Shown one piece after another: positions 56,065-64,000 of a stretch of DNA of 64,000 nt (positions are counted from its first letter, which is position 1; each line of letters begins with the position of its first letter). The position numbers and the translations under genes are program-made. Origin of the DNA: DATARH01 sp035648415 (GTDB taxonomy: Bacteria; Pseudomonadota; Alphaproteobacteria; ATCC43930; CGMCC-115725). The stretch spans positions 26,960-90,959 of the forward strand of contig DASRLO010000084.1 in assembly GCA_035648415.1 (NCBI GenBank). The letters run 5' to 3'. A model generated the notes under the pieces. It had not been told where the DNA came from, made no database searches, and worked only from the letters and a program-made list of their open reading frames with translations.

Positions 56065-56087
56065 TTATTGCCTGATGCGGGCAATAA
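56065..56087. promoter_or_regulatory. Inverted repeat upstream of mreB
   Basis: TTATTGCC, 7-base spacer TGATGCG, GGCAATAA: an exact 8-bp inverted repeat in an AT-rich island, 79 bases before the mreB start. It is a candidate operator or leader hairpin for the elongasome operon. No confident -35/-10 pair was found in the same 290-base gap. Confidence 0.4.
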
Positions 56088-56165
56088 TGTCATTGATCGG
56101 CAAGAGCATTTAAGGGGCGACCGCGACCGAGCGAAGAATCGCGGGGTAAGGGCAACTACAGGTTC

Positions 56166-57215
56166 ATGTTTAAGATGATCGGGAAGATGTTCGGCCTGCT
56201 GTCGGCGGACATGGCGATCGACCTCGGCACGGCGAACACGCTCGTCTACGTGAGGGGGCGCGGCATCGTCCTCAATGAGCCCTCGGTCGTCGCCATCGCC
56301 ATGGTCAAGGGCCGCAAGCAGGTTTTGGCGGTCGGCGAGGAGGCAAAGCAGATGCTCGGCCGCACGCCGGGCAACATCCAAGCGATCCGGCCCTTGCGCG
56401 ACGGCGTCATCGCCGATTTCGAAGTCGCCGAGGAAATGATCAAGCATTTCATCCGCAAGGTGCACAACCGGCGGAGCTTCGCTAGCCCGCAGATCATCGT
56501 CTGCGTGCCCTCGGGCTCGACCGCGGTCGAGCGCCGCGCCATCCAGGAATCGGCGGAAAGCGCCGGCGCGCGCCGGGTTTTCCTCATCGAGGAGCCGATG
56601 GCGGCGGCGATCGGCGCCGGGCTGCCGGTGACCGAGCCGACCGGCTCGATGGTGGTCGATGTCGGCGGCGGCACCACCGAGGTCGCGGTGCTGTCCTTGG
56701 GCGGCATCGTCTACTCGCGCTCGGTGCGGGTCGGCGGCGACAAGATGGACGAGGCGATCATCGCCTATATCCGCCGCAATCATAATCTGCTGGTCGGCGA
56801 GAGCAGCGCCGAACGGATCAAAAAGGAGATCGGCTCCGCCTGCATGCCGGAGGACGGCGACGGACGGGTGATGGAGATCAAGGGGCGCGATCTGATGAAC
56901 GGCGTGCCCAAGGAGATCGTGATCAGCGAGCGGCAGATCTCCGAAAGCCTCGCCGAGCCGGTCGGCTCGATCGTCGAGGCGGTCAAGGTCGCGCTCGAGC
57001 ACACCGCTCCGGAACTCGCCGCCGACATCGTCGACAAAGGCATCGTGCTGACGGGCGGCGGCGCCCTCCTCGGCAACCTCGATTTCGTGCTGCGCCATGC
57101 GACGGGACTGCCGGTCTCGATCGCCGACGATCCGCTGACCTGCGTCGCGCTCGGCACGGGACGTGCGCTGGAAGAAATGAAGACGCTCAAAAATTTGTTG
57201 ATCAATATGTGGTAA
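56166..57215 (+). CDS. mreB: Rod shape-determining actin-like protein MreB
   Basis: A 349-aa bacterial actin that polymerises at the membrane to guide cell-wall elongation. The phosphate-binding loops are AIDLGTANTLVYVRGRG (residues 17-33) and VVDVGGGTTEVAVLSLGG, the adenosine motif is VLTGGGALLGNLD, and the N-terminal amphipathic MFKMIGKMFGLL is a probable membrane anchor. It is the first gene of mreB-mreC-mreD-mrdA-rodA. Full family length. Confidence 0.97.
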   Translation: MFKMIGKMFGLLSADMAIDLGTANTLVYVRGRGIVLNEPSVVAIAMVKGRKQVLAVGEEAKQMLGRTPGNIQAIRPLRDGVIADFEVAEEMIKHFIRKVHNRRSFASPQIIVCVPSGSTAVERRAIQESAESAGARRVFLIEEPMAAAIGAGLPVTEPTGSMVVDVGGGTTEVAVLSLGGIVYSRSVRVGGDKMDEAIIAYIRRNHNLLVGESSAERIKKEIGSACMPEDGDGRVMEIKGRDLMNGVPKEIVISERQISESLAEPVGSIVEAVKVALEHTAPELAADIVDKGIVLTGGGALLGNLDFVLRHATGLPVSIADDPLTCVALGTGRALEEMKTLKNLLINMW

Positions 57216-57326
57216 CGGGCTTCAAAGGGCATCCGCTAGCGTGACAGACGGGGGAGCCATGCGCGCGAGTGTTGCCGGCCGGCCGGGGAAGGCTGGTGCC
57301 GGCGCGACGATTTGCGAGGATGTGCG

Positions 57327-58220
57327 GTGATCCGCCTCTCGCCCCAGCTGCGCACGGCGGTCCAGCGCACGACGCTGCCGATCCTCGTCCTGCTGTCGGG
57401 AGCCGTCATCGTGCTGGGCAAGGCGGATCAGCTGCTGTTCGACTCGCTGCGGACCGCGGTGAGCGACACGGTCGCGCCGGTGCTCGACGCGATAGCTCGG
57501 CCGTTGAACGCGTTCGGCGAGGTCGTCGATCACGCCAGGATGGCGGTCACGACCTACCAGACGAACGTTCGGCTCGAGGCCGAGAACCAGCGCCTCCTGC
57601 AGTGGCAGCAGGCCGCGCTCAACCTCGCCGCCGACAACAAGCAGCTGCGCGGCTTGCTGAAGGCGGTGCCGGAAACCGCGCTGTCCTTTGTCACCGCGCG
57701 GGTCGTCGCCAATTCGGGCGGCGCCTTCGTGCGGATGATCCTGATCAACGCCGGCAGCGAGGACCATGTGTCGCGCGGCCAAGCGGTGTTGACCGGCGAG
57801 GGGCTGGTCGGGCGGCTGACCGAGGTCGGCGACCGCGCCGCGCGGGTTCTCCTGATTACCGACCTCAATTCGCGCATTCCGGTGACGATCGAGCGGTCGC
57901 ATGTCGCGGCGGTTTTGGCCGGCGACAACTCGGAACGGCCGCGGCTGCTCTATCTGCCGGCCGGCGATGGCGCAAAGGTCGGCGACCGCATCGTCACCTC
58001 GGGCGAAGGGGGCGTGTTCCCGCCGGGCCTGCCGGTCGGAATCGTCTCGGCGACCGACGGCGGCGGCCCGCGGGTCGAACCCTATGTCGAGCTGTCGCAG
58101 CTCGGCTATGTGCTGGTAGCCGATTACGGGCTGTCGCGTTCGCTGCCGCAGCCGCTGCCGATGCTGGCGCGCCCGGCGCGGCACGCCAAGATCGACGGCG
58201 ACGACGGAACCCTTCGCTGA
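57327..58220 (+). CDS. mreC: Rod shape-determining protein MreC
   Basis: A 297-aa periplasmic scaffold of the elongasome. One N-terminal membrane helix (about residues 15-34, TTLPILVLLSGAVIVLG) is followed by a coiled coil (TYQTNVRLEAENQRLLQWQQ) and two beta-barrel domains (ARVVANSGGAFVRMILINAG, DRIVTSGEGGVFPPGLPVGIV). The GTG at 57327 has GAGGA six bases upstream; a TTG at 57312 is an alternative. It activates PBP2 in the complex. Confidence 0.94.
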   Translation: MIRLSPQLRTAVQRTTLPILVLLSGAVIVLGKADQLLFDSLRTAVSDTVAPVLDAIARPLNAFGEVVDHARMAVTTYQTNVRLEAENQRLLQWQQAALNLAADNKQLRGLLKAVPETALSFVTARVVANSGGAFVRMILINAGSEDHVSRGQAVLTGEGLVGRLTEVGDRAARVLLITDLNSRIPVTIERSHVAAVLAGDNSERPRLLYLPAGDGAKVGDRIVTSGEGGVFPPGLPVGIVSATDGGGPRVEPYVELSQLGYVLVADYGLSRSLPQPLPMLARPARHAKIDGDDGTLR

Positions 58221-58227
58221 CCTAGTG

Positions 58228-58758
58228 ATGGCGCTCAAGGTTTTCAGCATCCCGGCGCTGCCGCGGGTCAATAACGGCGCGGGGCGGGTGCTGCCGGTGG
58301 CGACGACGCTATTGGCCGCGGTGATTTCCGTGCTGCCGCTGCAAATCCCGGGGTATGCTGCGCTGACCCCGGTCTTCACCCTGATGGCGGCTTATCATTG
58401 GACGATCTATCGACCCGATCTGCTGCCGCCTTTGGCCTTGTTCGCCGTCGGTCTGACCGAGGATCTGCTCGCCGGCTCGCCGATCGGCGTCAATGCGCTG
58501 CTGCTGCTGCTGACGCGCATGGCGGTGCTGAGCTATCGGCGGTATTTCGTCAACCGCAGGTTTCCCTTCGTGTGGACCGGCTTCACGCTGTTGACCGCGG
58601 TCGCGATGGTCGCGCTGTGGGTGCTGCATTGCATCTTGGACCTGAGCCTGCTCGATTTCCGCGACACGGTCATCCGCGGCGCGCTGACGGTCGCGATCTT
58701 CCCGCTGGCGAGCTTTATGTTGGGCCGCGCCCAACGGGCGGTCATGGGCACCGGCTGA
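58228..58758 (+). CDS. mreD: Rod shape-determining protein MreD
   Basis: A 176-aa multi-pass membrane protein with about five helices (LPVATTLLAAVISVLPLQ, LTPVFTLMAAYHWTIYRPDLLPPLALFAVGLTEDLLAGSPIG). The sequence D-L-L-x-G-x-P-x-G is the MreD hallmark. It lies 7 bases after mreC and 21 bases before mrdA. An in-frame GTG at 58225 is an alternative start. Confidence 0.92.
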   Translation: MALKVFSIPALPRVNNGAGRVLPVATTLLAAVISVLPLQIPGYAALTPVFTLMAAYHWTIYRPDLLPPLALFAVGLTEDLLAGSPIGVNALLLLLTRMAVLSYRRYFVNRRFPFVWTGFTLLTAVAMVALWVLHCILDLSLLDFRDTVIRGALTVAIFPLASFMLGRAQRAVMGTG

Positions 58759-58779
58759 CCAGCCGCTAGCCGCAGCCCC

Positions 58780-60705
58780 ATGCCACGCGACACCCAGCAA
58801 CAGAAATCGCTGACCCGGCGGGCGGCGATCATCGGCGGCGGCCAAGTGCTGCTGACCGGGGCGCTCGCGGCGCGGCTCTATCAGCTCCAGGTCTTCGACA
58901 GGGACCGCTACCGCCTGATGGCCGACGAGAACCGCATCAACCTGCGGTTTCTCGTGCCGCCTCGGGGACGGATCTTCGACCGCTTCGGCGTCGAGCTCGC
59001 CAACAACCGCCAGAATTACCGCGTCGTCATTGTCCCCGAGGAGACCGCGGACATCGATGCGACGCTGACCGCGATCGCCACCCTGATCGAGGTCGGCGAC
59101 GGCGATCGCCACCGCGCGCTGCGCGACGCCAAGCGCAAGCATGCGTTCGTGCCGGTCGTCGTGCGCGCGAATTTGAACTGGGACGAGATGGCGCGGATCG
59201 AGGTCGCGATCCCCGAACTGCCGGGCGTCGCGATCGAGCAGGGGCTGCTGCGCAATTACCCCTACGGGCAGACCGCCGCGCATGTGCTGGGCTATGTCGC
59301 CGCGGTGTCGGAAAAGGAGCTGACCGGCGACCCGTTGCTCGAGCTCCCGGATTTCCGCATCGGCAAGGCCGGGATCGAGAAGTCCCAGGATCTGAAATTG
59401 CGCGGCGCCGCGGGGACCAGCCAGGTTGAGGTCAATGCCTATGGCCGCGCGGTCCGCGAGATCGCGCGCAACGAGGGGCAGCCGGGGCAGGATGTCGTGC
59501 TCGGCCTCGACGCGGCGATGCAGGATTACGTCACCAAGCGCTGCAGCGCGGAGCAGAGCATTTCCTGCGTGCTGCTTGATGTAATCACCGGCGATGTGCT
59601 CGCGCTCGTCTCGAGCCCGAGCTACGACCCGATGCTGTTTTCCGCCGGGCTGTCCCAGGCGATATGGCAGGATCTGTCGACCGATCCGCGCAACCCGCTG
59701 TCGAACAAGGCGATCGCCGGACTTTACCCGCCGGGGTCGACCTTCAAGCCGGTGGTCGCGCTGGCCGCGCTTGAATCGGGCGCGATCACCGCCGACACGC
59801 CGATCACCTGCCCGGGTTACCTTGAGCTGGGCGACGCCACCTTCCATTGCTGGCAGCATGGCGGCCACGGCACGCTGCACCTGCACGACGCGATCAAGAA
59901 ATCCTGCGACGTGTTCTTCTACGAGACCGCGCGGCGCACCGGGATCGATCACATCGCCGCGATGGCGCGGCGGTTCGGCTTTGGCGAGCCGCTCGGCCTC
60001 GACATCACCGGCGAGCGCGCCGGCCTCGTTCCCGACCGCGACTGGAAGCTGACGACCACCGGCGTCGCCTGGCAGCAGGGCGAGACGCTCAATACCGGGA
60101 TCGGCCAGGGCTCGGTGCTGGCGACGCCGCTTCAGATAGCGACGATGGCCGCGCGCCTCGCGACCGGCCGACAGGTGGTGCCGCGTCTGGTGCGCGCAGG
60201 CATGCTGCCGCCAGGCGGCGACCGCCGCCTGCCGACCTTCTCCGCCCTGGGCGTCACGCCGCATTTCGTCTCGCTGGTGCTCGACGGGATGAACGCCGTG
60301 GTCAACGAGCAGGGCGGCACCGCCTATGCCGCGCGCATCACCGACCCGAGCTTCGCGATGGGCGGCAAATCGGGCACCTCGCAGGTGCGCCGGATCACCC
60401 AGTACGAGCGTGACCACGGACTGCGCAAGGAGGATGAGATTCCTTGGAAGGAGCGCGACCACGCGCTCTTCGTCGCCTTCGCCCCGGTCGGCGCGCCGCG
60501 CTATGTCTGCGCCGCCGTCGTCGAGCACGGCGGCGTCGAGGGCGGCGGCGGCTCCGCGGTCGCGGCGCCCATCGTGCGCGACGTGCTGTGGGAAGCGCAA
60601 AAGCGCGACCCGGCGCGGCGCGTGCCGCACCCCGATTCGGTCGCCCAGAACGCCCCGCCGGCATCGCCGCCGCCGGAAAACGGCGGCCGCACGCCCCGCG
60701 GATAG
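58780..60705 (+). CDS. mrdA: Penicillin-binding protein 2 (elongation transpeptidase)
   Basis: A 641-aa class B PBP that cross-links peptidoglycan during elongation. There is an N-terminal membrane helix (about 15-35) and a pedestal domain with FLVPPRGRIFDRFGVELANNRQ (about 55-76). The transpeptidase motifs are S-T-F-K in GLYPPGSTFKPVVALA (active Ser about residue 325), S-C-D in KKSCDVFFYE and K-S-G-T in GGKSGTSQVRR. The C-terminus is a Pro-rich tail. rodA follows after 6 bases. Confidence 0.96.
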   Translation: MPRDTQQQKSLTRRAAIIGGGQVLLTGALAARLYQLQVFDRDRYRLMADENRINLRFLVPPRGRIFDRFGVELANNRQNYRVVIVPEETADIDATLTAIATLIEVGDGDRHRALRDAKRKHAFVPVVVRANLNWDEMARIEVAIPELPGVAIEQGLLRNYPYGQTAAHVLGYVAAVSEKELTGDPLLELPDFRIGKAGIEKSQDLKLRGAAGTSQVEVNAYGRAVREIARNEGQPGQDVVLGLDAAMQDYVTKRCSAEQSISCVLLDVITGDVLALVSSPSYDPMLFSAGLSQAIWQDLSTDPRNPLSNKAIAGLYPPGSTFKPVVALAALESGAITADTPITCPGYLELGDATFHCWQHGGHGTLHLHDAIKKSCDVFFYETARRTGIDHIAAMARRFGFGEPLGLDITGERAGLVPDRDWKLTTTGVAWQQGETLNTGIGQGSVLATPLQIATMAARLATGRQVVPRLVRAGMLPPGGDRRLPTFSALGVTPHFVSLVLDGMNAVVNEQGGTAYAARITDPSFAMGGKSGTSQVRRITQYERDHGLRKEDEIPWKERDHALFVAFAPVGAPRYVCAAVVEHGGVEGGGGSAVAAPIVRDVLWEAQKRDPARRVPHPDSVAQNAPPASPPPENGGRTPRG

Positions 60706-60711
60706 AGTCGC

Positions 60712-61866
60712 ATGGCCAGCTTTTATCCCGATATCGGCCACCGCGAACTGACCTTCGCCGACCGGGTGCGCGGGATCAATTGGGGCCTCATCCTGCTGCT
60801 TACCCTCATTTCGAGCATCGGGTTCGCGATGCTCTATTCCGCCGCCAACGGCAGCTGGCAGCCCTGGGCGTCAAAGCAGATGGCGCGCTTCGCGATCGCC
60901 TTGATCCCGATGATCGCGGCGGCGCTGATCGACATCCGCCATTGGTTCCGGATTTCCTATTGGCTTTACGGCATTGCCCTGGTGCTGATCGTCGCGGTCG
61001 ATTTGCGCGGGGTCATCGGCATGGGAGCGCAGCGCTGGATCGATCTCGGCTTTATCCAGCTCCAGCCCTCCGAGCTGATGAAGATCGCGCTCGTCGTGGC
61101 GCTGGCCCATTATTTTCATTGCCTGCCGGCCGAGAGCAACGTTCGGCTTATCGATCTGATCGTTCCGGGCGCACTCGTCGCGGTCCCGGTCGTGCTGGTA
61201 CTGAAGCAGCCCGATCTCGGCACCGCGATGATGCTGCTCATCACCGGCGCGGCCATCTTCTTCCTTGCCGGCGTGCGGCTGTGGATTTTCGGGGCGGCCG
61301 TCGCCGCCGCGGGCGCCATCGCCCCGCTCGCCTGGTCGATGCTGCGCGACTACCAGCGGGCGCGGCTCACCACCTTCCTGTCGCCCGATACCGATCCGCT
61401 CGGCGCCGGCTACCACATCATGCAGTCGAAGATCGCGCTGGGCTCCGGCGGGCTGTTCGGCAAGGGCTTCATGCTCGGGACCCAGACGCACCTCTCGTTC
61501 CTGCCCGAACGGCAGACCGATTTCATCTTCACGATGATCGCCGAGGAATTCGGTCTGGTCGGTGGGCTGACGCTGCTCGGCCTCTACGCGCTCGTCATCG
61601 TCTACGGCTTCACGATCGCACTGCGCAGCCGCAACCAGTTCGGCCGCCTTCTCGGGCTCGGCCTCGCGACGAACTTTTTCCTGTATGTGTTTATCAATAC
61701 GGCGATGGTGATCGGCCTCATCCCGGTGGTCGGCGTGCCGTTGCCGCTGATCTCGTATGGCGGCAGCGCGATGGTCACCGTGATGCTGGGGTTCGGCCTG
61801 TTGATGAATGTCAGCATCCATCGCGACGTGCGCATCAACCGGCTCGGCGAGAGCCACGTCATGTAA
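60712..61866 (+). CDS. rodA: Peptidoglycan glycosyltransferase RodA
   Basis: A 384-aa SEDS-family polymerase that elongates glycan strands with PBP2. About ten membrane helices; WIDLGFIQLQPSELMKIALVVALAHYF, LVLKQPDLGTAMMLLITGAAIFFLAG, the periplasmic DTDPLGAGYHIMQSKIALGSGGLFGKG and FLPERQTDFIFTMIAEEFGLVGG are diagnostic, the last containing the Asp/Glu region near the active site. The final PLPLISYGGSAMVTVMLGFGLLM is also conserved. It completes the elongasome operon. Confidence 0.96.
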   Translation: MASFYPDIGHRELTFADRVRGINWGLILLLTLISSIGFAMLYSAANGSWQPWASKQMARFAIALIPMIAAALIDIRHWFRISYWLYGIALVLIVAVDLRGVIGMGAQRWIDLGFIQLQPSELMKIALVVALAHYFHCLPAESNVRLIDLIVPGALVAVPVVLVLKQPDLGTAMMLLITGAAIFFLAGVRLWIFGAAVAAAGAIAPLAWSMLRDYQRARLTTFLSPDTDPLGAGYHIMQSKIALGSGGLFGKGFMLGTQTHLSFLPERQTDFIFTMIAEEFGLVGGLTLLGLYALVIVYGFTIALRSRNQFGRLLGLGLATNFFLYVFINTAMVIGLIPVVGVPLPLISYGGSAMVTVMLGFGLLMNVSIHRDVRINRLGESHVM

Positions 61867-61885
61867 CTCGCCCCGAGGAGCACCA

Positions 61886-62506
61886 ATGGCCGAAAAAGAA
61901 GCCGAAAGCGATGCACCGGAAACCACCCGGCATCTGCACGTCACCGTGCTGCTGGTCGCCTCGCGGCGCGCGCTCGACATGGCGCTGAACGAGCTGGGTT
62001 TCCCGGAGGATGACGACCGCGTCATCGAGCATGACGGGCGGCTCGCCTTTGTCACCTGCACGCACGAACCCGATTGCGACGATTTGTTTGCCCTCATCAG
62101 CGAACTGTCCGCACGCGGCGAGAGCTGGGAGCTGCAGTCGCGCATCGACACCGCTTCCGACCGGGTGATCTATCAGTCGCTCGCCCGGCACCGCCCGGTC
62201 GACGCGATCGACGCGCCGATCGAAGAAGAGGCCGAGCCGGAAGGCGAGGAGACCCCGGCCCACAATGTCGAGACCAGCGAAGGCGTGCAGGCCCTGAAGC
62301 GCGTGCTGCGCCGGATCGAGCCGGCCGACGCCTTCGCGACGATCCGCGCCGACCGCGACGGCCGCGCCACCGCGCGCATCCTGCGCCGCGGCTCGCGCCG
62401 GCTGCTGGCGCTGGCGACCGCCTCGGACGAGGCGACGCTGCGCGGGGTGATCCGCGAAATCCTGCCCAACGTGATGCTCGACGTGGCGATGAAACCACCG
62501 GGCTGA
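61886..62506 (+). CDS. Uncharacterised protein downstream of rodA
   Basis: A 206-aa soluble protein that I do not recognise. It has a charged N-terminus, then HLHVTVLLVASRRALDMALNELGFPEDDDR, an acidic Glu/Pro linker (about 115-135), and a basic C-terminal region with R-A-D-R-D-G-R-A-T-A-R-I-L-R-R-G and TASDEATLRGVIREILPNVMLDVAMK. No membrane helix or signal peptide. GAGGAG before the ATG supports the start. It lies 19 bases after rodA, so it may be a co-transcribed elongasome-linked gene (inference). Confidence 0.7.
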   Translation: MAEKEAESDAPETTRHLHVTVLLVASRRALDMALNELGFPEDDDRVIEHDGRLAFVTCTHEPDCDDLFALISELSARGESWELQSRIDTASDRVIYQSLARHRPVDAIDAPIEEEAEPEGEETPAHNVETSEGVQALKRVLRRIEPADAFATIRADRDGRATARILRRGSRRLLALATASDEATLRGVIREILPNVMLDVAMKPPG

Positions 62507-62540
62507 ATCGAAAACCCGCGACCGTATCGCGCTTGCTCCG

Positions 62541-62650
62541 GCCGCGGCGCAGGCGCAAAATTGCCGGTCGCGCCGAAGCGCAAAACTTGCTGGTCCGCGC
62601 CGAAGGCGCGAAACTTGCTGGTCCGCGCCGCAGGCGCGAAACTTGCAAAA
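62541..62650. repeat. 28-base tandem repeat upstream of a binding-protein gene
   Basis: Units start at 62553, 62578, 62606 and 62634; the last three are spaced exactly 28 bases. The unit reads GCGCGAAACTTGCTGGTCCGCGCCG plus CAG or AAG, and the first copy is shortened by three bases. Each unit has a GCGC / GCGC pairing around the AA-rich core. It fills most of the 179-base gap before the start at 62686, where it may affect transcription or RNA folding. Confidence 0.88.
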
Positions 62651-62685
62651 CGCCAACGATTGATCGAACGGGGAGAGATCGAGCC

Positions 62686-63921
62686 ATGTTGTCGCGCCGC
62701 ACCCTCATCGTCCAACTGCCCGCCGCCGCGCTCGCCGCGTCCTACGCCGCCCGCGCCCTCGCCGCCGACAAATCGGTGACAATCGGCATCAACCTGCCGC
62801 TGACCGGAGCCGACGCCCAATCGGCGCAGAAGATCAAGGACGGCGCGACGATGGCGATCGACGAGGCGATGGCCAAGGGCGATATCGGCGGCTACAAGGT
62901 CGAGACCTTGGTGCTCGACGACGGCACCGCGACGGCCGGCCAATACGACCCGGCCCAGGCCGCGACCAACGCCCGCAAGATGGTCTCGGACAGCAGCGTC
63001 GTCGCCGCGATCGGCCCGCAGATGAGCGGCTCGGGCAAGGCGATGGCGCCGATCCTGTCGCAGGGCAATCTGGCGACGATCACCCCGAGCTCGACCAACC
63101 CCGACATCACCGCCCCGAAATTCGCCGGCCAGTACCGGCCGGGCGGCAAGGCGATCTATTTCCGCACGGTGACGACCGACGCCTTCCAGGGCCCCAACAT
63201 GGCGAACTACTACGCCGATGTCCTGAAGGTGAAATCGGTCTATGTGCTCGACGACAGCGGCGCCTACGGCGTCGGCATCGCCGACACCTTCCAGGCCCAG
63301 GCCGAGAAGCGCGGCGTCAAGGTGCTCGGCCGCGACCAGCTCAACCCGAAAGAGGCCGACTACACGACCATCCTCACCAAGATCAAAGGCCTCAACCCGG
63401 ATTCGCTCTATTACGGCGGCGTCGCGCAGGCCGGTGTCAAGCTGGTCAAGCAGTCATACGACATCGTGCCCAAGCTCACCAAAGGCGGCGGCGACGGCAT
63501 GTACGGGCCGGAGGTGATCAAGGCCGGCGGCTTCCCGGCGGCCGAAGGCTGGTACGCGACGATCGCCGCGCCGCACGTGATGGACGACCCCGAGACCAAG
63601 GACTGGTCCGATCGCTTCCGCAAGAAATTCGGCGAGGCGCCCGAGGATTATTCGATCACCGCCTACGACGCCGCGACCGTGATCCTCGCCGCGATCAAGT
63701 CGGTCGCCGCCGCCGGCAAGCCGGTCAACCGCGACAACGTGCGCGACGCGATCCAGGCCTCGAAGGTCAAGACGCTGCAGGGCGAGGTCAGTTTCGACGA
63801 CAACGGCGACCTGACCAACAAGGTCATCAGCGTGTTCAAGATCGTCAAGGATCCCAACCACCCGCTCGACGACCCGACCTATCAGTACAAGTACATGGGC
63901 GTGGCGCCGCAAAGCTCGTGA
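62686..63921 (+). CDS. LivJ-type periplasmic substrate-binding protein (second copy)
   Basis: A 411-aa type I binding protein. The signal peptide begins S-R-R-T-L-I, close to a twin-arginine motif, with hydrophobic VQLPAAALAASYAARALAA. The mature start SVTIGINLPLTGADAQSAQKIKDGA is typical of the family. Ligand-pocket features are AIGPQMSGSGKAMAPIL and DDSGAYGVGIADTFQAQAEKRGVKV. GGGGAGAG precedes the ATG. Permease and ATPase genes would lie beyond 64000 if it heads an operon. Ligand unknown. Confidence 0.92.
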   Translation: MLSRRTLIVQLPAAALAASYAARALAADKSVTIGINLPLTGADAQSAQKIKDGATMAIDEAMAKGDIGGYKVETLVLDDGTATAGQYDPAQAATNARKMVSDSSVVAAIGPQMSGSGKAMAPILSQGNLATITPSSTNPDITAPKFAGQYRPGGKAIYFRTVTTDAFQGPNMANYYADVLKVKSVYVLDDSGAYGVGIADTFQAQAEKRGVKVLGRDQLNPKEADYTTILTKIKGLNPDSLYYGGVAQAGVKLVKQSYDIVPKLTKGGGDGMYGPEVIKAGGFPAAEGWYATIAAPHVMDDPETKDWSDRFRKKFGEAPEDYSITAYDAATVILAAIKSVAAAGKPVNRDNVRDAIQASKVKTLQGEVSFDDNGDLTNKVISVFKIVKDPNHPLDDPTYQYKYMGVAPQSS

Positions 63922-63960
63922 ATTCCGGGTCGCGAGTTCTAATCAGGTTGAGCGGTGATG

Positions 63961-64000
63961 TCCCCCACCCCTACCCTCCCCCGCTAGCGGGGGAGGGAGA
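63961..64000. repeat. Family B-like palindrome at the window end (cut off)
   Basis: TCCCCCACCCCTACCCTCCC followed by CCGC, TAGC, GGGGGAGGGAGA. CCCTCCCCCGCTAGCGGGGGAGGG is a near-perfect palindrome. The element runs to the edge and may continue outside the window. Confidence 0.6.

Noticed and set aside
58309..60741. An 810-codon minus-strand open frame over mreD and mrdA
   Set aside because: Same composition effect; the plus-strand frames carry MreD and PBP2 motifs, and the antisense translation matches nothing.
62541..62650. CRISPR array before the second LivJ-type gene
   Set aside because: The 28-base units are contiguous tandem copies without unique spacers.

Overview
The window is a GC-rich chromosomal segment. 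Gene content and gene order fit an alphaproteobacterium, most plausibly of Rhodospirillales type. The clues are a split F0 ATP synthase operon with a b' subunit, a mutY / DUF721 / dsbA-like / smc neighbourhood, a ClpS-ClpA pair, DUF4169 with an RHH_4 protein, and mreBCD-mrdA-rodA. I make no family-level claim. I saw no tRNA, rRNA, CRISPR array, phage, integrase or insertion sequence. Nearly all of it reads as core genome plus ordinary metabolic accessory genes, cut by several families of short palindromic repeats.

Layout. 1-2897: the 3' end of a histidine operon (hisH partial, a GNAT gene, hisA, hisF, a palindromic element, hisE). 3005-8753: mutY diverging from a DciA-like gene, then a DsbA-like thioredoxin and smc. 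9084-11485: the F0 part of ATP synthase (I, a, c, b', b). 11642-15617: a secreted YVTN propeller, a histidine-box membrane hydroxylase, an HpnB-like glycosyltransferase and an alpha/beta hydrolase. 15789-20063: GST, an orphan LivJ-type binding protein, an aldo/keto reductase and an Asp-box propeller. 20533-24488: a complete polyamine-type ABC importer. 24556-26344: a family III CoA-transferase with unusual domain order and an ABM monooxygenase. 26477-32127: an RND efflux pair, the scrambled remnant of a second RND pump, and a MarR regulator. 32222-39732: small-molecule metabolism (cupin, SDR, sirtuin, PhhA, HPPD, amidase, alcohol dehydrogenase, spermidine-synthase-like protein). 39843-44784: clpA, clpS, gpsA, tsaD. 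44832-49699: the PrkA / YeaH / SpoVR stress module. 50111-52870: two secreted SGNH proteins and an OpgC-type membrane acyltransferase. 52969-55314: a 3-hydroxyacyl-CoA dehydrogenase and a two-subunit 3-oxoacid CoA-transferase. 55431-55874: DUF4169 and an RHH_4 protein. 56166-61866: mreB, mreC, mreD, mrdA, rodA, the cell elongation machinery. 61886-63921: a protein of unknown function and a second LivJ-type binding protein, whose transporter may lie beyond the window.

No clearly new defence or mobile system is visible. The observations most worth checking are: the second RND gene, reduced to its two ends with a roughly 73-bp inverted internal piece between them (30923-31592); the OpgC plus double SGNH cassette, in which one SGNH paralogue has lost recognisable catalytic residues; the tandem duplication of the 3' end of clpS in the clpS-clpA gap; the apparently permuted family III CoA-transferase; and at least four families of dispersed palindromic elements, two of which sit inside operons.
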